From an uncultured Oscillospiraceae bacterium (GTDB lineage: Bacteria > Bacillota > Clostridia > Oscillospirales > Acutalibacteraceae), in contig USQH01000029.1 of the NCBI GenBank assembly GCA_900556765.1, forward strand, positions 1-13,053: a stretch of 13,053 bases of DNA, in the 5' to 3' direction. Below are positions 6,312 through 13,053 of the stretch, piece by piece; the first letter of the stretch is position 1; every line of letters starts with the position of its first letter. The notes under the pieces are model-generated. The model ran no database searches and was not told the DNA's origin. It was given only the letters and a program-made list of their open reading frames with translations. A program made the position numbers and the translations under genes.

Positions 6312-7706
6312 ACGGGGGACGCTTAACTCTCGGTAGGTAGCAGCAATTACGATCAGTGAAACAATGAACGCCAATGCATCCGACAGCGGCATTGAGTACA
6401 GCACGCCGTCCAATCCAAACCATATCGGCAGCAACAATGCAAATCCGACGCCGAAAATCACCTCTCGCACCATGGACAGCATCGTCGACGTGACCGGCTT
6501 ACCGAGCGATTGCAGAAAGATAAACGCCGCCTTATTTATACAGGCAGGTATCAGCAAGCAAAGATACACGCGGAAAGACCTTACCGCAAAGTCGGTGTAA
6601 TAAACGCTCTCGTTCGCGGCACCGAAAATGCCTATAAGCTGACGGGGAAACAATTCGACGGCGATAAGTCCGATTGCTCCTACCGCCGCTTCGGCTATGA
6701 GCAGTCGTGTAAGCAGTTTTTTTACACGGTCGTTTCTGCCTGCTCCGACGTTATAGCCGACGACCGGTATGCAGCCTGCCGCCATTCCGATAACAACCGA
6801 AATTACAATTTGGAAGAATTTCATAACAATACCTATGACCGCCATCGGTATCTGTGAATACATATCCTGTCCGAATATGGGATCCAGCGCGCCGTACTTT
6901 TTCAGCATATTATTGATTGCCGCCATAGCTGCGACAAGAGATATCTGTGACAAAAAGCTGCATATACCGAGCGGTATATATTCTCTCGCAACGGACGAAT
7001 GAAAGCGCAGCGAGGAACGACTGAGTTTTACCGTTTTCATACGTGTCAGATAGATTATTGCAAGCACAGCCGTCAGCACCTGTCCGAGAACGGTCGCGAC
7101 CGCTGCTCCCATCATGCCGAGACGGAAGGTAAAGATGAATACCGGATCGAGAATTATATTGACCACCGCTCCGGCAAGCGTGGATATCATTGCAAACCGC
7201 GGACTGCCGTCCGAACGGATAACAGGATTCATCGCCTGACCGAAAACATAAAACGGAATACCGGCGGTAATGTAAATAAAGTATTCCTTAGACAAGCGGA
7301 ATGTCTCGTCATTAACTCCGCCGCCAAACATTATAATGAGCTGATCGGCAAACAGAGCATAAACGGCTGTTATAACTATTCCCGCGACAACCGAAACGAC
7401 TACGGCGCTGCCTATGCTGCGGCTTACCTTGTCATGTTCGCCGGAGCCTTGCTTAATACTGACATAAGCACAGCAGCCGTCACCTATCATCACCGCGACG
7501 GCGAGTGCGATAACCGTCAACGGATAAACGGCGGTATTGGCGGCATTTCCGTATGAACCGAGATAATCTGCGTTAGCGATGAATATCTGATCGACAATAT
7601 TGTACAGCGCCGCGACCAACAGCGAAATGATGCACGGTACGGAATATTTCAGCATCAGCTTGCCGACCGATTCTTTTTCCAAAAATGCGTTTTTGTTGAG
7701 TTCCAT
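6285..7706 (-). CDS. MATE family efflux transporter (MepA-like)
   Basis: A 473-residue polytopic membrane protein with about 12 hydrophobic segments, the usual length for the MATE (multidrug and toxic compound extrusion) family, which exports cationic drugs and dyes in exchange for Na+ or H+. Recognisable blocks are YNIVDQIFI (35-43) in the first helix region, NPVIRSDGSPRFAMI (160-174) and NIILDPVFIF (183-192); these are typical of the DinF/MepA branch. The substrate cannot be told from sequence. The start ATG 7706 follows an AGAGG-type ribosome binding site (about 7712-7718). It has its own promoter (7795-7824) with a terminator-like hairpin in the leader (7739-7776), suggesting conditional expression. 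It converges with clpC and ends in a terminator that overlaps the stop. Confidence 0.92.
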   Translation of the reverse strand: MELNKNAFLEKESVGKLMLKYSVPCIISLLVAALYNIVDQIFIANADYLGSYGNAANTAVYPLTVIALAVAVMIGDGCCAYVSIKQGSGEHDKVSRSIGSAVVVSVVAGIVITAVYALFADQLIIMFGGGVNDETFRLSKEYFIYITAGIPFYVFGQAMNPVIRSDGSPRFAMISTLAGAVVNIILDPVFIFTFRLGMMGAAVATVLGQVLTAVLAIIYLTRMKTVKLSRSSLRFHSSVAREYIPLGICSFLSQISLVAAMAAINNMLKKYGALDPIFGQDMYSQIPMAVIGIVMKFFQIVISVVIGMAAGCIPVVGYNVGAGRNDRVKKLLTRLLIAEAAVGAIGLIAVELFPRQLIGIFGAANESVYYTDFAVRSFRVYLCLLIPACINKAAFIFLQSLGKPVTSTMLSMVREVIFGVGFALLLPIWFGLDGVLYSMPLSDALAFIVSLIVIAATYRELSVPRKSAVPQAQ

Positions 7707-7725
7707 TTTCCAACCTCTTTCATAA

Positions 7726-7818
7726 TTTCAGCAAAAGAAAAAGCGTAAGCCCAATGATACTTGGACTTACGCTTTTCGCTACTCAGTTTAGTTAATTATA
7801 TCATGTAATTTGCTGAAA
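7726..7818. repeat. 10-bp inverted repeat flanking the MATE promoter and leader hairpin
   Basis: TTTCAGCAAA (7726-7735) and its exact complement TTTGCTGAAA (7809-7818) lie 73 nt apart. The right copy sits inside the spacer of the MATE promoter, the left copy just upstream of the MATE ribosome binding site. The heptamer TTTCAGC recurs at 7853-7859. The promoter-proximal copy is not transcribed from the MATE promoter, so a protein-binding operator pair is more plausible than RNA pairing. Function not established. Confidence 0.45.
7739..7776 (-). promoter_or_regulatory. Terminator-like hairpin in the MATE leader (candidate attenuator)
   Basis: On the minus strand AAAAGCGTAAG (7766-7776) pairs over 11 bp with CTTACGCTTTT (7739-7749); after one mismatch, CCAA and TTGG add 4 bp around a 6-nt loop. 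The stem is followed by a T-rich tract (TTTTTCTTTT), the shape of an intrinsic terminator. It lies downstream of the MATE promoter and 33 nt upstream of the MATE start. It can also stop read-through from clpE, whose stop is at 7863. Confidence 0.7.
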
Positions 7819-7824
7819 ATGCAA
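7795..7824 (-). promoter_or_regulatory. Extended -10 promoter for the MATE gene
   Basis: On the minus strand: -35 TTGCAT (7819-7824), 18-nt spacer, perfect -10 TATAAT (7795-7800) preceded by TGA, an extended -10. The predicted start is near 7788, giving a leader of about 82 nt that contains the hairpin at 7739-7776. Confidence 0.72.
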
Positions 7825-7862
7825 TCGGATGAATTAACAAAAATTTTGATTATTTCAGCCTG

Positions 7863-10139
7863 TTACATTGCCAAAACGGTCACTTTGCCGTCGGTCATTG
7901 CCGCCTTTGCCTTGGTTATCGTCTCGTCACAGCGTTCCACAAGCACGGCGGCGAGCTGATCTTCGACGTCCTTGCGTACCAATCGGCGCAGGTCGCGCGC
8001 ACCGCGTATGCCGATATCACACGCGCGGCGTGCAAGATCGGCGCAAACCTCCGCGTCGTAGGTAAAATCAATACCTTTTTCCGCTAAAACAGGCTTCAGC
8101 TCATCGAGCATGAGCGCGGCAATCTTTTTGTAATCCGACTTTTCAAGTCGGTTAAACACAATTATTTCATCGACCCTGCCGATAAACTCAGGACGAAGAA
8201 AGTCCTCCAGTGCTTTCATGACCTTTTCCTTGGTCAAATCAAGTGATGTCTTAGCAAAACCGACCGAGCTGCCTTTGCGCTCGCTGCCGGCGTTTGAGGT
8301 CATAACGATAATGGTATTTTCAAAGTTGACCGTGCGTCCCTGTGCGTCGGTAATTCGTCCCTCGTCAAGCACCTGAAGCAGCACGTTTAGCACGTCGGGA
8401 TGCGCCTTTTCAATCTCGTCAAACAAAATTACCGAATATGGGCGTCGGCGTATTTTTTCGGTAAGCTGACCCGCCTCGTCATAGCCGACATATCCCGGAG
8501 GCGCTCCGATCAGACGCGATACGGAGTGCTTCTCCATATACTCGGACATATCGAGCCGTATAAGCGATTCAGGCGTGTCAAACAGTTCATTTGCCAAAAC
8601 TCGTACAAGCTCGGTCTTTCCGACGCCGGTCGGGCCGACAAAAATGAACGATGCCGGTCGGCGGCGCGGACTGATCTGAACACGCGAGCGGCGAACAGCG
8701 GCGGCAATCTCGGTAATGGCGTTGTCCTGACCGATTATCTTGGCTCTGAGAGCATCCTCCAGAGTTGACAGCTTTTGCAGTCCCGATTCCTTGACCCTTG
8801 CGGCAGGTATTCCGGTCCAAAGCTCGATCACGCCGGCGATATCGTCATCGGTAACAGCGTTGTCGCCTGCCTGCGGAGCGAGACGTTCCTCGTCCTCTTT
8901 CAGCTTTGCAATATCGGAACGGAGATTTGCCAGCTCCTCATAATTAACATTTTCGATATCTGAGGCAAGCTCCGTCTCGCGCTCATTTAAAGAGGCAAGC
9001 TTCTTTTGCGTTTTCAGAAGCTCATCCGCCGCCTTGTTTCGCAAAGACGCCGCCGCACACGCCTCGTCAAGCAAGTCAATAGCCTTGTCAGGCAAAAAGC
9101 GCTCGTTGATATAACGCTCCGACAGTATGACGGCATTGGTCACTACGGCGTCGCTAAGCTGTACGCGGTGATAATTCTCGTAATAATCCTTAACGCCCTT
9201 AAGCATTGTTATTGTATCGGCAATCGACGGTTCCTCGACCGTTACCGGCTGAAAGCGTCGCTCGAGTGCAGCGTCTTTTTCAATATACTTTCGGTATTCC
9301 TTGAATGTAGTCGCGCCGATCACCTGTATTTCGCCGCGCGAAAGAGCCGGTTTGAGCATATTGGCGGCGTTCATGGTACCCTCGCTGTCGCCGGTGCTGA
9401 CCATATTATGCACCTCGTCGATAAAGAGGATTATATTGCCTGCCGCCTTGACCTCCTCGATCAGTCCCTTTACGCGCGCCTCGAACTGACCGCGGAATTG
9501 TGTTCCGGCGACAAGCGCCGTAAGGTCGAGAAGCTGTATTTCCTTATCCATCAGCCGCGCGGGGACATTGCCGGAGACAATGCGAAGCGCCAGTCCCTCT
9601 GCAATAGCGGTCTTGCCGACGCCCGGCTCACCGATAAGGCAGGGATTGTTCTTTGTACGGCGGGAAAGTATCTGTATCACGCGGTCAAGCTCGCGCTCCC
9701 TACCGATTATGCGGTCGATCTTGCCGTCGGCGGCGCGCTGATTAAGATTGGTGCAGTATGCGCCGATCATTTTGCGTTTTTTCTTTTCCTTCTTGTCTTT
9801 TTTATCCTTTTTGTCCTTATCGGTCTTTTCGTCCTGCTGTGCGCCAAACACATTGTTCAGGAACGGGAACTGCATTGCGCCGCCCGGTTCGAACGCATCA
9901 TCGGAGTCCTCACCGTCCTCCGGATTCATCATGCCGCCGAAGCTATCCATCAGCTCCTCGGTCATATTATCTATATCTTCCTCCGACAGATTCATGCTTT
10001 TGAGCATATCATCAATCGGCTTAACGCCAAGCTCACGCGCGCACTGTATGCACAGCCATTCATTGACCGATTTGCCGGCATCCATGCGCGTAATGTTTAT
10101 CATTGCGGGTCGTTTGTTGCATCTGGAACAAAGTTTCAT
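7863..10139 (-). CDS. clpE: ClpE-type Clp ATPase with N-terminal zinc finger
   Basis: A 758-residue AAA+ unfoldase of the ClpE type. Instead of a Clp_N domain it begins with a four-cysteine zinc finger (C4, C7, C30, C33), the kind shared by ClpE and McsA. Next come an acidic stretch (about 50-85) and a charged linker KDKKDKKDKKEKKKRK (108-123). AAA-1 has Walker A GEPGVGKT (170-177), Walker B ILFIDE (237-242) and ERRF (293-296). A coiled-coil middle region (about 370-420, UVR-like) follows. AAA-2 has Walker A GPTGVGKT (502-509), Walker B ILFDE (571-575) and GARDLRR (713-719). VGF at 626-628 is the expected ClpP-docking loop. B. subtilis ClpE is about 700 residues, so this one is longer, mainly in the linker. 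The ribosome binding site is weak (GGTGA, about 9 nt upstream). It is the last gene of a leftward string, with an unusual hairpin region just upstream. Confidence 0.9.
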   Translation of the reverse strand: MKLCSRCNKRPAMINITRMDAGKSVNEWLCIQCARELGVKPIDDMLKSMNLSEEDIDNMTEELMDSFGGMMNPEDGEDSDDAFEPGGAMQFPFLNNVFGAQQDEKTDKDKKDKKDKKEKKKRKMIGAYCTNLNQRAADGKIDRIIGRERELDRVIQILSRRTKNNPCLIGEPGVGKTAIAEGLALRIVSGNVPARLMDKEIQLLDLTALVAGTQFRGQFEARVKGLIEEVKAAGNIILFIDEVHNMVSTGDSEGTMNAANMLKPALSRGEIQVIGATTFKEYRKYIEKDAALERRFQPVTVEEPSIADTITMLKGVKDYYENYHRVQLSDAVVTNAVILSERYINERFLPDKAIDLLDEACAAASLRNKAADELLKTQKKLASLNERETELASDIENVNYEELANLRSDIAKLKEDEERLAPQAGDNAVTDDDIAGVIELWTGIPAARVKESGLQKLSTLEDALRAKIIGQDNAITEIAAAVRRSRVQISPRRRPASFIFVGPTGVGKTELVRVLANELFDTPESLIRLDMSEYMEKHSVSRLIGAPPGYVGYDEAGQLTEKIRRRPYSVILFDEIEKAHPDVLNVLLQVLDEGRITDAQGRTVNFENTIIVMTSNAGSERKGSSVGFAKTSLDLTKEKVMKALEDFLRPEFIGRVDEIIVFNRLEKSDYKKIAALMLDELKPVLAEKGIDFTYDAEVCADLARRACDIGIRGARDLRRLVRKDVEDQLAAVLVERCDETITKAKAAMTDGKVTVLAM

Positions 10140-10158
10140 AATTAAAAATCACCGTTTC

Positions 10159-10210
10159 TCCGCATGGGTTATTATTATGTTTGCTTCATGCGGAAAGCAA
10201 AAGCATAATA
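10159..10210 (-). promoter_or_regulatory. Overlapping alternative hairpins in the clpE leader
   Basis: Stem 1: TATTATG...TTTGCTT (10173-10186, plus-strand letters) pairs over 14 bp with AAGCAAA...CATAATA (10195-10210), with a 2-nt bulge at 10202-10203. Its whole 8-nt loop CATGCGGA (10187-10194) is the exact complement of TCCGCATG at 10159-10166, forming stem 2, which excludes stem 1. Neither is followed directly by a good U tract. On the minus strand a weak promoter-like pair TTGCTT (10195-10200), 17 nt, TAATAA (10172-10177) lies within stem 1, so the dyad might instead be an operator. Confidence 0.5.
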
Positions 10211-10759
10211 CTATTTATCCTTTTTGAAATATATATTCAGATAACTCAAAAATGAGAAAAGGACAAACGCGATCGCTACCGACGACATGAAGGTAACGAC
10301 TATATCGGGAATAGCGTGGAAATAATCGCCCACGATAACCACTATCATCAGCGAGTACAGCACCACTGTGGCGAGTTTTCCCCACCAGCGTGCATAAGGA
10401 GTCTCCACCTTCTGATCGTTCATCAGAACAATGGTGCCTATCATCATCAGCAGTTCCTTTATCACTATTACGACAACCAACGGAATTAGCGCCGTATGAT
10501 TGCTGGCAAGGCAAAACATAACGGTTGCCTGAGTCAGTTTATCGGCTATCGGGTCAAGTATTTTTCCCACATCGGAAACCATATTGAACCGACGAGCTAT
10601 AAATCCGTCAACGACGTCGGTGATACCCGAAACGACCACCAATGCCGCTACAACTACCATATGATACTTAAAATCATCGTAATAATACCAAACTATAAAT
10701 GGAATAAGGCTTATTCTGAAGGTGGAAAGAATATTAGGTATTGTAAATATTGATTTCAT
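10211..10759 (-). CDS. CDP-alcohol phosphatidyltransferase (PGP synthase or cardiolipin-synthase type)
   Basis: A 182-residue integral membrane enzyme with the complete CDP-alcohol phosphatidyltransferase signature D-x2-DG-x2-AR-x8-G-x3-D-x3-D: D48, D51, G52, A55, R56, G65, D69, D73. The aspartates bind the divalent metal and the CDP moiety. It transfers a phosphatidyl group from CDP-diacylglycerol to an alcohol. The most likely product is phosphatidylglycerol phosphate (PgsA), but the opening FTIPNILSTFRISLIP and the run after D73 also resemble clostridial enzymes annotated as cardiolipin synthases, so no symbol is given. The start ATG 10759 is preferred over an ATG at 10792, because a strong AAGGAGGAA site lies 8-9 nt before it. 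It follows the CvpA-like gene by 34 nt and precedes clpE by 71 nt, consistent with an operon. Confidence 0.88.
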   Translation of the reverse strand: MKSIFTIPNILSTFRISLIPFIVWYYYDDFKYHMVVVAALVVVSGITDVVDGFIARRFNMVSDVGKILDPIADKLTQATVMFCLASNHTALIPLVVVIVIKELLMMIGTIVLMNDQKVETPYARWWGKLATVVLYSLMIVVIVGDYFHAIPDIVVTFMSSVAIAFVLFSFLSYLNIYFKKDK

Positions 10760-10793
10760 TTGTAATTCCTCCTTTTTTATTCCTGCCGACACC

Positions 10794-11513
10794 TTATTTA
10801 AGCAGCGGATTAAATCCGTTTATCAGCTTGCAAAGATATGTTTGCTCGATGGTCTGCTCGGTAACTCCCAAAAAACCGTTTTTGGCTGAGCTGACAGCGA
10901 AGCAAAATATCCACGCAATAATTATTGCGAAAACTATACCCGACGGCAATCCGATCAGACCGCCGAGAAAGCTGTTTACACCGCCGAGCATTTTGCCGCC
11001 CGCAAGCCGATCTGACAGCCTGCACAGCAGCCGCACCGCGATCATTCCCAGTATAAACAGCACTATCATTGAAATAGTCTGAACCAATCCGGTAACGACC
11101 GGTTCTATAACCGAGTCAACAACGGCAACTGCCGCCGATTTGACTCCGCCTTGCAGCCGCTCGGCCTGTTCTCCTTTCGAAATCTTGTCAAAAAGTCCGC
11201 GCGAGCGCGCCATATTGACAATGTATTTCGGCAGAGCCTCGGTCGCTGAATCGATCACTTTAGTCACCGAATCGCCGACAACGTGGCTCGCCTGAAGCGA
11301 CTGTTCGACCTTTTCAGTCATTCGGGGACGAACGAAACTGCCGTAAACAAAATCGGAAATGATCCACGAAAACACTACCGACAATACCAACACCGCGACG
11401 CATCCGAGCGAGCTGATGAGGGTACGCATAAAGCCGCGCTTCGCGGAAATGACCACGGTCAGCGCAGTAACAGCCAATATCACAATATCAATTATTATTG
11501 CCCCAACATTCAA
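10794..11513 (-). CDS. CvpA family membrane protein
   Basis: A 239-residue protein with about four membrane segments (near 4-23, 34-53, 144-163 and 190-208) and a soluble helical loop of roughly 85 residues between the second and third. The N-terminus with KRGFMR (25-30) after the first helix and the block GGVNSFLGGLIGLPSG (177-192) are typical of the CvpA family, named for a gene affecting colicin V production in E. coli; its biochemical role is unclear, probably envelope-related. The start is TTG 11513, whose TTGA overlaps the stop (TGA) of the upstream DUF5711-like gene by 4 nt. No in-frame ATG is nearby, and a weak AGGGCGA ribosome binding site falls within the upstream gene. Translational coupling is likely. 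Confidence 0.8.
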   Translation of the reverse strand: MNVGAIIIDIVILAVTALTVVISAKRGFMRTLISSLGCVAVLVLSVVFSWIISDFVYGSFVRPRMTEKVEQSLQASHVVGDSVTKVIDSATEALPKYIVNMARSRGLFDKISKGEQAERLQGGVKSAAVAVVDSVIEPVVTGLVQTISMIVLFILGMIAVRLLCRLSDRLAGGKMLGGVNSFLGGLIGLPSGIVFAIIIAWIFCFAVSSAKNGFLGVTEQTIEQTYLCKLINGFNPLLK

Positions 11514-13053
11514 CTTTCATCGCCCTTTCCGAATTTGTAATAGCCGACCTGCATATCGGACAGCACCGCCGATCCGTCAAGATACGGGGAAAGCCGTGTG
11601 CCCTCGTAACCGATGTCGCATTTTGATACGAATTTTCCGCTTTGATCGTACATAAACAGCTTATTTGAGCGTATAACGGCGACGCCGTCGTCGGTGATAC
11701 AGGCGCTGTCAGCCTTTTCGGTAATTACATAGCTGTACTGCTCTGTCAGTAATCCGTCGGTGACGGTTATCTTCGTCTCCTGAATATTATTGGACGGGTT
11801 ATTAAGTATAAGCACGCGGCCGTCATGCTGGAAGTCGACGCGGCTCAAATAATCCACCTTTTTATCCACTCGTCCGGATCCGTCAAAATCAAACGAGCTG
11901 ATGAAATCGGTGCCAACTGCGACAGCGCGTTTGCCGACCGTCTTCAGCGTTACTATGGGAACACCGGGGAAATCGATTTGACTCAACTGTGTGATCGAAT
12001 CGCCGGAAACATCAAGAAGATACACAACCGATTTAAAGTTGCCCGAATCGGAAACGACCGTCGATACGGCGGCACGCTTGCCGTTGCGGCTGAGAGTAAC
12101 GGCAGCAATTCTTTCGGTCGATTTCCACGCAGTAAATGTGCTGAAGCTCTTATCTGCAACGACAAGCTGAGTAGCGGATTTGTCACTGTCCGTCACGACT
12201 GCGGCATTTCCGCTGTCGGAGATAGCTGCCGTGACTATTTTTTGCGAAAGAGTCTTATTGGCAATATTAGTGTTCAGCGTGTCAATACGCATTTTCATTC
12301 CGCCGCGGTCATACACCAGCGTGCGCGAATCGGATATGCACAGCACTGGATCGGAATAGCCGTGCTGAACTGTGCTGACAAGCTTTCCGCTGCGGTTATA
12401 TGCACACAGGCGTGTGTCGGTCAGCGCAAAGACAGTGCCGTTGCGCGTCTGCATACCGAGCGTGCGCGTATCACTGACCTGAATCGGAAAGCCGTTTCCG
12501 CTGCCGAAAGAGGTAAGGTTGTTCTGCATAAGCTCAAGCAGGCTCGCCGGAGTTACGGCTGCCGCCACGATCACCGCCAAAATGATGACCAACGATATTG
12601 CCGCCGTAATCAGTGCCTTCCGCCTTTCTTTCAGCTTTATGAGCTTTCCTCCGTCTATCAGCCGAAGCTTTTTATCCTCGGCAGGCAGACGTTTACCCGA
12701 GCGACGGCGTGACGAAGTGCGTGTGCGCTCGGCGTTGACGGCTCCCCTGTCCTCGGCATGCCGATTTTGGCGAGCAAGATCGTCTCTGCGTACGTCCTTA
12801 CCGGTGCACGGTGCCTTTTGCGGCGTGTCGTGGCTTTTGTGTTGTGCGGACTGTCCGCCCGATTTTGCGGTGCGCAGCGGTATATCTCTGTGAGCCGGCG
12901 CCGCATTTTGATTTTCTCCGCGGATATCGCTGCTTTTTCTCGGCGCCATGGGTATTCCCTCGACGTCAAATCCGACATCCGGCTCATTTTCCTCGTTATA
13001 CTCGTCATATCGGTCAAATCCGTTTAACTCGTAATGTGCCGTTTGTTCTTTTT
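11510..13053 (-). CDS. DUF5711-like membrane-anchored beta-propeller protein (5' end open at window edge)
   Basis: Numbering from ATG 12949 gives 479 residues: a long hydrophilic Arg/Lys/Ser/Gln-rich cytoplasmic region (1-110), one membrane helix (about 112-132, IISLVII-like run), then an extracytoplasmic domain (about 155-479) of repeated beta-strand units with motifs such as GNGFPIQV (151-158) and SRTLVYDRGG. This layout and the CvpA neighbour fit the DUF5711 family of clostridia, whose function is unknown. The frame has no stop between 12949 and the edge; the extra 34 codons read as an acidic, plausibly coding peptide (FDRYDEYNEENEPDVGF). The true start may therefore lie outside the window, although GAGGG sits 7 nt before ATG 12949 and could serve it. 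Its stop overlaps the CvpA-like start, so it heads or belongs to a leftward operon with the CvpA-like and phosphatidyltransferase genes. Confidence 0.75.
   Translation of the reverse strand, partial: KEQTAHYELNGFDRYDEYNEENEPDVGFDVEGIPMAPRKSSDIRGENQNAAPAHRDIPLRTAKSGGQSAQHKSHDTPQKAPCTGKDVRRDDLARQNRHAEDRGAVNAERTRTSSRRRSGKRLPAEDKKLRLIDGGKLIKLKERRKALITAAISLVIILAVIVAAAVTPASLLELMQNNLTSFGSGNGFPIQVSDTRTLGMQTRNGTVFALTDTRLCAYNRSGKLVSTVQHGYSDPVLCISDSRTLVYDRGGMKMRIDTLNTNIANKTLSQKIVTAAISDSGNAAVVTDSDKSATQLVVADKSFSTFTAWKSTERIAAVTLSRNGKRAAVSTVVSDSGNFKSVVYLLDVSGDSITQLSQIDFPGVPIVTLKTVGKRAVAVGTDFISSFDFDGSGRVDKKVDYLSRVDFQHDGRVLILNNPSNNIQETKITVTDGLLTEQYSYVITEKADSACITDDGVAVIRSNKLFMYDQSGKFVSKCDIGYEGTRLSPYLDGSAVLSDMQVGYYKFGKGDES

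Noticed and set aside
9006..10145. 379-codon plus-strand frame opposite clpE
   Set aside because: Shadow of clpE in the opposite strand: it covers conserved AAA+ coding sequence and has no family resemblance.
11825..12712. 295-codon plus-strand frame opposite the DUF5711-like gene
   Set aside because: Antisense shadow without a ribosome binding site; the minus-strand frame has coherent topology and operon context.
12658..13017. 119-codon minus-strand frame overlapping the start of the DUF5711-like gene
   Set aside because: Arg/Thr-rich out-of-frame reading; the DUF5711-like frame itself is open to the edge and gives a more protein-like sequence.
1..13053. CRISPR array, transposon ends, tRNA or rRNA genes, phage or toxin-antitoxin modules
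   Set aside because: No regularly spaced repeats, transposase motifs or RNA-gene signatures were seen in reading both strands.

Overview
The window reads as chromosomal DNA of a low-to-mid-GC anaerobic Firmicute, most likely of the class Clostridia and close to Oscillospiraceae/Ruminococcaceae. This is inferred from the gene families (a TSCPD four-cysteine protein, a DUF5711-like membrane protein beside a CvpA-like protein, ClpC plus a zinc-finger ClpE, a GxGYxYP-like lipoprotein), from strong AGGAGG-type ribosome binding sites and from near-consensus sigma-A promoters. No tRNA, rRNA, CRISPR array, transposase or phage gene was seen. It looks like ordinary core and semi-core chromosome with several unusual leader and operator structures.

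Left part (1-3700). The first 45 bases are the start of a leftward gene whose 15 visible residues look like valyl-tRNA synthetase, driven by a very good promoter at 85-113. Diverging from it is a 69-residue small membrane protein (238-447). A leftward lipoprotein gene (624-2258), related to GxGYxYP putative glycoside hydrolases but with a decayed signature, faces it across a shared hairpin (537-570). Diverging again, a promoter at 2400-2428 drives a two-gene unit: a TSCPD protein and an uncharacterised 186-residue protein. That unit ends at a terminator (3324-3362) shared with a convergent, cysteine-packed 48-residue membrane peptide (3383-3529).

Middle (3699-7862). Full-length clpC (821 aa) is transcribed rightward as a single gene, without the ctsR-mcsA-mcsB genes that often precede it in Bacilli. 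It converges on a MATE-family efflux gene (6285-7706). The MATE promoter is followed about 12 nt after the predicted start site by a terminator-shaped hairpin that lies before the MATE start codon, so it resembles an attenuator.

Right part (7863-13053). A leftward gene string runs from the right edge: DUF5711-like protein (open at the edge), CvpA-like membrane protein (start overlaps the previous stop as TTGA), CDP-alcohol phosphatidyltransferase, then a ClpE-type unfoldase with an N-terminal zinc finger and a lysine/aspartate-rich linker. The gap before clpE holds two overlapping, mutually exclusive hairpins.

Functional theme: protein quality control (two ClpP-docking Clp ATPases) next to envelope functions (phospholipid synthesis, CvpA, DUF5711, MATE export, lipoprotein). 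No clearly new multi-gene system is evident. The points most worth a second look are the MATE leader, the clpE leader, the cysteine-rich micro-membrane protein and the ClpE linker.
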